From the NCBI GenBank assembly GCA_002914805.1, contig JXTB01000070.1, positions 925,889 to 989,888 on the forward strand: DNA of 64,000 nucleotides, written 5' to 3'. Positions 55,829-64,000 of this stretch are shown one piece after another. The notes beneath the pieces are model-generated. The model saw only the letters and a list, made by a program, of their open reading frames with translations. It was not told the origin of the DNA and did not search any database. The number at the start of each line of letters is the position of its first letter. Position 1 is the stretch's first letter. Both the position numbers and the translations under genes were made by a program. This DNA is from Parasponia andersonii (Eukaryota > Streptophyta > Magnoliopsida > Rosales > Cannabaceae).

Positions 55829-58432
55829 TTTTAATAAAAGAAAATAAATAAAAATGAAAAAATAAATATATTAGAAAATCAATTATACTACTACAACCAT
55901 TAAAATTAACAAAATCACAACTTTTTAAAAAATTTAGAAAAAGTCTCCCCTATTTATAGAGCTATCTCAACATTCAAAGATAAAAATAATACACAAATTA
56001 TACAACACAAACACACAATTTCATTCTTATATTACCGCAGTACACAATTTCTCATACTTATCTCCTCTAATATATCAAATATATCGTACATATCAAACTT
56101 TTCTCATCATATCTAGTACTAACAAAAGAAATTTAAGAAAAGTAAATTATGAGTATAGTTTAACATACCTCAATAACTTTTCTTCCTTGTCAATCAAATG
56201 ATCATGAGTTCCAAATATAATCCACTTTTCAGTATACTAAAAATAATATGAAAGATCCAAATTTGTCAATGTAAACAGTAAACCAAACTATTTAACCATA
56301 TATGTGTGTAGATATGTGTATTACTTAATTATACAAATTTCCTACTACATGGATATGATACAAATTTTGAGTCTAAAGTTTTTTTTCTAAAAAAAATATT
56401 CACGAGCAATATAAAATATTAGTCCAAACCTAAATTACAATAAATATGGAAAATATATATTTATGCATAAAAGTAGACAACTACGTAAGAAAATATAGAC
56501 TTGCAATTCAAAATTTTGCCAATGTACCAAGATTTAGTCAATAATTTGTCCAAGATGATAAGCTCCTCAAACAACTCCTAAAACCTTAAAGTTTTGAAGA
56601 ACAATCGGTTAAAAACACGTCAAAGTTAATGGGCAATCGAATTTTAAAGAGAAATTAAAGATTAAACAGTAAAAATGACCTCATTCTCATCGGAAAAATG
56701 GAGGCAGCTGTCGGTCATGGGTTCTCACGCAACAGACAAGGCTCAGCCCTATTAAAAAGCTTTATATCTTCGGTTTTAAACCGACGAAAAATAATTTTTT
56801 TTCTAGGCGGTTAGAAACCAAAGAGATAGTTCTCTTTATCTCGTCACCTTACAAGTGAAGAGATAGCCCTTAGTCAATTACCACATCGGCTGCATGTGAC
56901 AGTCGACGTGGCCCTAATGAGGAGAATTCATGTTTATGTAATAGTGTGTATAAGTCATTTTATGACAAACCAAGTCTATATACGTATTGAGAACTACAAA
57001 TCATAACTTACTAAGTTGAAGGAATCAATTGTACCTTTTTTTTCTTTTGAAGGCTTATTATGATACTTTGAGGTTATTTGGAAAAAAAAAAAAAGAAGGG
57101 CATTTAGAAAGTTGCTTTTACCAAATGACTTATTTTTAGAAAAAAAAATATTCGTAAAATAAATAGTTTGAATTATAACTCGACTACATTCATGTTTGTG
57201 AAGCTTACCAGATTATTAAAAATTATATTCCACAAAGAGTTTTAGAAAATAGGTCATTTACTTTCTCAATTTATCTACTTTTCTTGTACTATCACAAATG
57301 TCTTCTAATATTTTATGGATAATATTAAGTATCTTAATATTTATACTAAATTTTGTATATAAACATACGTGCTATATAATTTGTCATTATATAATGAGTT
57401 ATTAGAATTTATCATAAATAAATTTATTATATTTACCAAATGAATAATGACAATTTATACACTATAAGTGTTGATATTAAAAATTTATTATAAATCTTAA
57501 TATACTTAGTATTATTTATACTTTATATGCCAATATTAGAAGAATTAATTTGGCTCTGGCCGCCATTAAGACTAGCTAGCTAAGCTTTCACTTTTTCTAT
57601 TTTCCTCATTTTTTATGCATCTTTTTCCCCTTTTGCTAGATCATTTCTGAAAGTAGTTAGGTGTTAGGACAAAGACTCTTGAAAAAATAAACTTAGAGAT
57701 ACTGTTTTTCGAGAAAAAATTAATTAAATAGTTAGGACAAAGGCTTTGAATAGAAAAGTTGCGGATATGTAAACTGTAGACAAATTTGATGCCAATAAAG
57801 CCAATGCACTGAGAAACCCCGCGTGAATCGCACACTGTTTCCCAACACTTAAAAAGGCCACCGTGGTAGGTTGCCTTGTAGTGGACCCCAAGACCCCAGT
57901 TCCCCTATCCTCCGACCTATATGGGTATATATAACAATCATCTTATAAACTAGCGTCCAACGTCTTAAGAGTGTAATTTTTATTATTAATTAATTATAAT
58001 TAATAAATTCAAATGAATCTTATTTAGAAAATAATTATAATCGGTCATTAATAAATTGAGATATTATGTGTTGTTCCTTAATATGACTTTTTTATAAAAG
58101 ATATTTACTTAAAAAAAGGAATTTAATATTAAAGAATTTAATATTAAATCTAACATTACTCAATAAAATAATTAACTTTTAACAAAATGAATCAAGTAAT
58201 TAATCAATTCATCACTTCGATATTGTACGGTGGTTGTGTTGCGTATCCTATAAAATGTTAGGGATTCTACCTAATTTATTATTTTTTTAATACTATCTAA
58301 CATGAGAAATGAATTGTCACAATTCAATTGATTAATTAATATTATTCACCAATTTTATGGTGATAAATCATATATAACATCAGGTGATATTGAAAATGTA
58401 GGAAATGAAGTGTGATATTTAGCATTATATAT
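55829..58432. other. No gene recognised; probable 5' part of the CACTA remnant, then intergenic DNA
   Basis: 56,750-56,890 has GC-richer sequence with the palindrome CGGTTTTAAACCG, which may be sub-terminal CACTA DNA. The rest is AT-rich, with no coding signals and no clear transposon ends. Confidence 0.4.
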
Positions 58433-58440
58433 ATAAATAT

Positions 58441-60779
58441 GGGTTTATAGCACAAATGGTCCTTGAACTATCTAACTTGTGACAATTTCATCCTCAAAGT
58501 ATCAATTGTGGTAATTAAGCTTCTAAACTTTCCGATTTGAAGCATTTTACTCTATAAACTATCTAAATTGTAATATATTATTAAATTTCTAATAAAAAAT
58601 ACACGTGAGAAGAAGTACGTTGTAGCATCTAAAAGTATATACAAAAGAAAATAAACTGAACAGAACGATTTTGAGAGAATCAAATATGTATTATTTGCAC
58701 TTTTAAAGGTTCTTGTATTGGATTTTAAAACGATTTTCGCAGAGTAAGATTGACCCAGGATTATTCAAAACTTTTCTCAAAACAATTGACTATAGCGCAT
58801 AGTATTAATTTATAACAAATAGGAACATATAAAGAGAATAAATCTAATACCCCTTGTAGTTTATTAACAGATCCTAGTTTTTCTATCTTCTAAATCACGA
58901 TATTCCAATCCAAGCCTAAAGCACAACTAGATGAACGTGTAGGCATTGTGTACAATCTCTCAAACCTCATACTTTAGGCCTTTGCAATATTCTCAACACA
59001 TAAGATTGCAAGAGTGTGTTCTACAGAGAATAAAAAGACTCTCTTTTTTTCTCTCTAGGTTACAGAGGCTCTGTAGAAAATAATACGTAGTGTATCTATT
59101 ATTTGCTAGGGTTTCCTTTGTGTGTCTATATATATATATATATATATTAAACTATTTAATAAATCAATTAATTAATCATTATATATATATTAGTTTAAAA
59201 AGAATTGGTCCTAAACTATTTTTTTAAACAAAACCGTGAATATATATATATATTTAATTTAATTAATATATATATATATATGTAAACTAGTAGATAATTC
59301 ATCCCTTCAAGGGAGAGTGTTTCACTTTTAGTCAGTTTCTCAATTTCTATTTATCTAATTATCTGATAATTAGATAATTTTAAATTCAAAATTTAAACAA
59401 ATTAGAAAACTTATCTCTCCATAAATTTAAATTAATTAATTCAAAATTAATTAATAATAATTATTAATTACATATAGATAAAGTATTTATTTAGACAAAC
59501 TGTACAGTAACAGAAATAATGTAACATCCAATACAGTGTTTATAAGAGGTGGAATTGGGGATCTATGGACCTATAATTCAATCTCCAATAAATTATGACA
59601 ACTAATTAAACTCTTTAATTAATTTATCTAATTTATTAATTCTAGTATTACTCCACTAAAAATCTAGAATTGAACGCTTGAAGTTATAAAATTAAGTTAT
59701 TCTGAAAACAACGAACAATTCATCAATTTAATCATTACATGTAGTTTAATCCTGCATAGACAATTCATAATTGGAGCTAAGTCATATTCCGTTTATCTCT
59801 CCAATTACAACTTTATTTTTGTGTACCATTGATTTTCTAATGAACAATTAATTTATAAATCTATTATAAATTGAGTACTCAAACTATTTAAGTCCTGAAT
59901 TAATACACAAGGGAATCATTTTTCTAGCTTCCTAATGGAAGGAATGGATTCCATATGTATAAGCTACATGCCCAGCTACTCATTTCATCATGCTCCCAAG
60001 ATACAAGTATTTCGATCTGTTTAAAAACAAACCTTTAACAAGTATGTCAAAGAACATAATGTTATAAATAGGAGTATATAACTACTCAGGATTAAGATTG
60101 ATCTATATATGATCATCTAGTGACATTATTTGAACTCTCAACAGTTAACAGAATTTATGTGAAATTCAAATCGTGTTTGTTCCAATCCTATATAATCGAA
60201 TTATATAAAGTACCTCTATTGTGATGTCAACACATCAATAATTTAGATAAGACTATTACATTTTCAACGTTAATAGACTATACTAATAATATTTAATTAA
60301 AAATCTCAAATTTTCATTAATTATTACAGACAATATTTAGTTTAATATCCATAAATTTAATCCTCATATATATAATATTTATATACTAAATTTGTGGTCG
60401 CATAAATAAACTAAGGATTTTCTGATATTTAAAGACATACAAATTATATACAAATTTAAATAGAAAAATGTGATTTTATCAATTCAGCAAATATCTAAAA
60501 TATATATGTTTTTAGAGCATAAACCCTAACATCTTGAAACTACAATTCTATAGAAAAGTTTTATGTAATTATTCATTTTTATATTTGAAATTTCCAATTC
60601 AAGTGCCACCGCATCTTCCTTATATGTATTTTTGGTTAAAAATTTAATAGCATGTTACAATTTAAATAATTCAGGAACAAATTGATACAATTCAAAAAAT
60701 TTAATTGCTACAATAGAAAATTCAAGCACCAAATTACTATAGGTTAAATAGTTCAAAAACCATTTGTGCCATTATTCCT
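58441..60779. mobile_element. Long-TIR element (8-bp TSD) interrupted by an LTR
   Basis: Inverted arms of about 180 bp: GGGTTTATAGCACAAATGGT.CTTGAACTAT from 58,441 and its diverged inverted copy ending at 60,779 (AGGAATAATGGCACAAATGGT.TTTGAACTAT). Both flanks carry ATAAATAT (58,433-58,440 and 60,780-60,787), an 8-bp duplication. Without the inner LTR it would be roughly 400-450 bp, a MITE. Superfamily unsure: 8 bp points to hAT-like, the long arms to Mutator-like. Confidence 0.7.
58640..60531 (-). mobile_element. TGTTAGGGTTTATGC-type LTR inside the TIR element
   Basis: Minus strand begins TGTTAGGGTTTATGCTCT at 60,531, a start shared by many plant copia LTRs, and continues through AT runs (59,262-59,281, 59,128-59,146) and a promoter-like zone with CCCTAGCAAATAATAG. 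The inner (left) boundary near 58,630-58,650 and a target duplication could not be fixed. No pol present, so a solo or decayed LTR. Confidence 0.5.
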
Positions 60780-60787
60780 ATAAATAT

Positions 60788-62780
60788 ATACCGAGGGAGT
60801 TAATTTTCCATTCTTTTGTTTTGTTTTTCTTTTTGGAAAGTAAGGAAGGGAGAAAACCATTGTGAATAGTTAGGGTGGTAAAGTAGAAAACATCACTAAA
60901 TTGGCACTTTCAACCAAATGCTATGTATTAGCTTATATGGCATAAAAATTAATGGATTCAATCTAAAAACGTAGAAACATCGCCCATACTAAATAGTAGA
61001 TAGCATTTGCCACTCTACAATCTTAATATGAAAAGAAAATTATGTAAAAAGGATTCTGATTATGAGGCCTTTTCTTAAGTATTTTATGGAGATGTAAGAC
61101 TAACATAGTGCTTTAGGAATCATTGCATATAAACCAGTTAATAAAGTACTAGATGCAACATTTTTTTTTTCATGAGTCATGACCACAGATGTGTTCTAAG
61201 TCATTTTATCATGTATATATATAAAAGTAGATAATGGACACAATAAAAAAGAGTATAGTGACCCAAGTAAGCGTGACTATTTTTCCTTCTTTTTTCGGCT
61301 TCAGAGAAATATGCTATAAACGTGTCCACAGTTGTATTTGGAATCCTATTTTTCACTTGAGTCGCACAATGTTGGCCATCTTGAGATGGGACAAGAGCTA
61401 AGTCATGCTACGCTGAAGCATAAGCATATTCTATGTCCAAAAAAAAAAAAATGCTTTCAACATCAAATGAGAAGAATTTTTGCTCTAAAATGGCGATGCT
61501 TAAGATCTATCCATCTGTCATTACTACTATCTCCCTAGTTGTTTCCTTTCTAGCATCACTTTCACCCTTTTTTTTTTTACTTTTAAATTTTCCATTACAA
61601 CAATATTTTTGCTGTAAATATTTTAAATTTAACGTTGTACACAACTTTTCTGACTCTTAACATTTGATTTTTTCCCCCTTAACAAAATGTATTTTCTAAT
61701 TGAGAATGACATTTAGTCTTCGTTTGTAAAATTGTAGCATGCTAGTAACTAAAACTGATATTAGAAAGGCCTCAATTCAACTTAACACTACTACTCTCAA
61801 ACGTTGTCACCACTAAATCACTAGTGGTGATATATAACTATAATTACGCCTAAAATTAACGTAATAATAGTAGTTACTTGTTTTTCTTTTGAAAAAAAGA
61901 TATTAGTCCATTTTCTGCAGTTGATGATATAGTTTTCTATGTAAATTTTAATGTATGATGCTCATTTTCTTTTAATATATAGTTTAAAATACTAAATATG
62001 TCATTTAGCATTTTAGTTAGTGTTGCCACGAGCACTATACCAAAACCACCACCACTTTAACTCGTCAAACAAACAATAGTAACAAAACTATCATTGTCAT
62101 TGTTGTCACCGCCATTTCCAATGATATATTACCAGCACCATCGACACAATCATTGCTTCAACCGTAAGGAAAGAAACACAAAAACAGCAAAACCTTCTAG
62201 CCCTTAAATTGTATTGAATAAATCTTGATCAGTCACGACATTATGAAACTACTACAGTCGCAATCTTTTGAAAACCACGAAACTAAATCTTAGACTTGGA
62301 TACCTTAATTAAACTCTACTCCAATCATTCATTCATCAACCAAAAGTTCAAAGGCCAAAGCCCCTTTTCAACTAATAGTCCAAACCTCCTTTTTCCCCAA
62401 ATACCATTGAAGAGACAAGAACTTGACCTCTTCTTTCCTTTCCTTTGCCACGAAGAAATAAAGGGGAATGGTATACTAGCTATCTTTAAGAGAATCTCTT
62501 TATAGGAGACTAAATAAACAAACCTCAGAAGCCAATAATTGATAGGCTATACAAAAGGATAAGAAAATATTTAAGTTTATACGTATTGAAGGTGCTTACA
62601 TGACTTTATAACAATACACGTAATCCGTTTGTGCAGAGTAACTTATATGTAACGTAACTCATGGGGTTAGATGTTTCGGGTGTCAGAATGAAAAAACAAT
62701 ATAGTAGTGTCACTGAAATGAGGTAAGTGAGATTCCGGGTCTCGTACAGACTGCATTTATCCGAGAACAAAGTTACTAGT
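60788..62780. other. Gene-free intergenic stretch downstream of the Mediator gene
   Basis: AT-rich; no reading frame with recognisable similarity. Poly-A/T runs near 61,160, 61,440 and 61,570 create short spurious frames. The part above about 62,780 may already be 3' UTR of the next gene. Confidence 0.5.
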
Positions 62781-63060
62781 TCAGTCTGCATAAATCTATA
62801 CCCTGCCTCTCAATGTTTCATCGATTAAAATTTCATCTAAGCCCTCAATGTCTTATATAAATGTTCCCACAAATTTGTTTCCACTCTAAACAGAGACAGC
62901 ATCTCTCCAGCAAGAATGGTGAATGAATCTCTTATTTCTGATTCACACGTAGATCAAGCAAAGCCTAGTTATGCCGGGGAGTTATTGCATCTTCCAATGA
63001 ATTAAAAATGGAAGAAACTCTGCGAAGGTCCGGGAAAACAGTACTGCTGAGGAAACTGAC
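62781..63060 (-). other. Probable 3' UTR of the MED26-like gene
   Basis: Follows the TAG at 63,061-63,063 on the minus strand. Base composition is less AT-rich than the DNA to the left. The end point is a guess; no clear polyadenylation signal was chosen. Confidence 0.35.
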
Positions 63061-63908
63061 CTATCGGCGTCCATGTCCCCAATGTCGATTATGGTTTCCA
63101 GGTTTTACGTGTGGATTTCTGTTTACAAGTCCCTGCTTAGGGAGATCATGCAACTCCATAACTTGTATTGTCCGTTGCCTCTTGGCTGTCAAACAATAAG
63201 TGTTTCATGGTGTCCATGAGATGAATTCAGTTTGTGCCGAGTATAGTTGATTTTGAACAAAGATGCTTACAGAGTTTAGTAGAGAAAGAGACTTACCATT
63301 CTCAGCTTGTTGATACCGCTCCTGGAGTTTCCTTTTCGTGGCTTCAAGTTTTACTTGGACAGCATCTTCATCTGAAGACTTGAATTTCTAGTAGACAAAG
63401 AAAAGTGATAAGAAGATAGTTGAAACAGATTTCAAGTCAAGTAATTCTTGGAACTTACATTTTGAGGGGCAGAAAGTGGCTGCTTTTGAAGAGAAGGCTT
63501 ATCTGATTTCTTCTCGAATTTCATGTCATTGCTGGCCTTCTGCTCATTACCTATTTTTGGAGGTCTCCCAGGCCCAAATTCAGTGTTTGAGGGCCTAGTT
63601 GGCTTGATAACAGCGTCCTGTTTCCTCATTTGTTGATTTTTGCTTTCCCTGGGAAGCACATTCACCTCAGGAGATTTCTGTTTCCGCTTTGCAACATTTT
63701 GATTCTCCACTGAGGGTTTTCTCCCATTCTCACGGTTCTTGTTGAATTCCCCACTGTTTCGAGGATCTGAAACAACCATCCCCCTTTTTTAGTTATAAAT
63801 CTAGTTAGTGGGGAATTCAAATAAAGAACCGAACAACAAAAGCTATCTAATAGTAGCATTAGATGGCAAAGTCAACTCACTTCCATCATCATCCATGCCA
63901 TCGAAGAA
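63061..63908 (-). CDS. MED26: MED26-like Mediator subunit (TFIIS N-terminal domain family), 3' exons
   Basis: Four consecutive exons on the minus strand: 63,908-63,881, 63,766-63,459, 63,387-63,297 and 63,185-63,061, ending at TAG. All introns are GT..AG and phases agree (the split codons give DDDGN|PRNSGEF and QQAEN|AKRQ). Reading: FFDGMDDDGNPRNSGEF, ENGRKPSVENQNVAKRKQK, GPGRPPKIGNEQKASND, VQVKLEATKRKLQERYQQAE, then AKRQRTIQVMELHDLPKQGL and a basic His/Arg-rich tail (NHNRHWGHGRR). This matches the C-terminal half of plant 'probable mediator of RNA polymerase II transcription subunit 26' proteins; the TFIIS N-terminal helical domain should lie beyond 64,000. The protein links transcription factors and Pol II in the nucleus. 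GPGRPPK resembles an AT-hook. No defect seen; paralogue (26a/b/c) not decided, 26b-like favoured. Confidence 0.85.
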
Positions 63909-64000
63909 CTACATTTGTTGCAAATAACAGATCCAAGGGAGAAAATTGAAGTCAGTATGCAATGAACTCTGGAAGAAGTCACTTTCCGAATTGAAAAAGC

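Noticed and set aside
56755..56830. Palindrome CGGTTTTAAACCG as an operator or CACTA terminus
   Set aside because: Only one copy seen and no CACTA motif with matching partner; kept only as a possible sub-terminal repeat.
62606..63199. Frames of 61-63 codons on either strand near the Mediator gene
   Set aside because: They overlap the terminal exon in the wrong frame or the 3' UTR and have no similarity of their own.

Overview
This window is nuclear DNA from a flowering plant, most likely a eudicot. It is AT-rich, full of layered LTR retrotransposons and DNA transposons, and holds very little host coding sequence. The only host genes I can support are a tRNA-Pro(AGG) at 52,587-52,658 (+) and the 3' exons of a gene for a TFIIS-N/MED26-type Mediator subunit at 63,061-63,908 (-), whose 5' part lies beyond the right edge. 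I cannot name the species.

Region by region. (1) 1-3,227: the 3' end of a plus-strand Ty3/gypsy element. A 780-bp LTR (TGTTG...CAACA) directly follows a polypurine tract. The internal DNA upstream carries a multi-exon gene on the opposite strand, with its own TATA-like box, three introns, a domain like the plant 'putative gypsy type transposon' family (Pfam PF04195) and a KKRKV nuclear signal. This layout matches the antisense accessory genes known from Tat-clade elements such as Grande and Retand. (2) About 3,888-17,426: a decayed Ty3 chromovirus (gag, PR, RT, RNase H, integrase, chromodomain) split by a complete minus-strand Ty1/copia element (8,757-15,676) with two LTRs, PBS, PPT and a 5-bp target duplication. 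(3) 17,427-17,640 is an assembly gap. (4) 20,370-24,652: a probable SIRE/Maximus-like LTR rich in tandem repeats, followed by a broken hAT (DUF4371/dimerisation) transposase. (5) 24,653-35,206: gene-free AT-rich DNA. (6) 35,212-51,749: a second minus-strand Ty1/copia element (AGCCT target duplication) carrying further insertions: a 2.2-kb solo LTR inside its 3' LTR, a TGTTGGAAT-type LTR inside its RT, a 7.4-kb Athila-like element inside that LTR, and a 577-bp hAT-type MITE inside its gag/protease. (7) 51,755-58,432: the tRNA gene, AT-rich minisatellite-like DNA and a deleted CACTA (En/Spm) transposase. (8) 58,441-60,779: a long-TIR element with 8-bp target duplication, split by an LTR remnant. 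(9) 60,788-64,000: intergenic DNA and the Mediator gene.

The elements do not work together as a pathway; the window is a stratigraphic record of insertions. The most unusual items are the antisense, intron-containing gene within a Ty3 element and the Athila-like derivative in which gag-protease is fused in frame to the very end of integrase with RT, RNase H and the integrase core missing, while LTRs, PBS and PPT remain.
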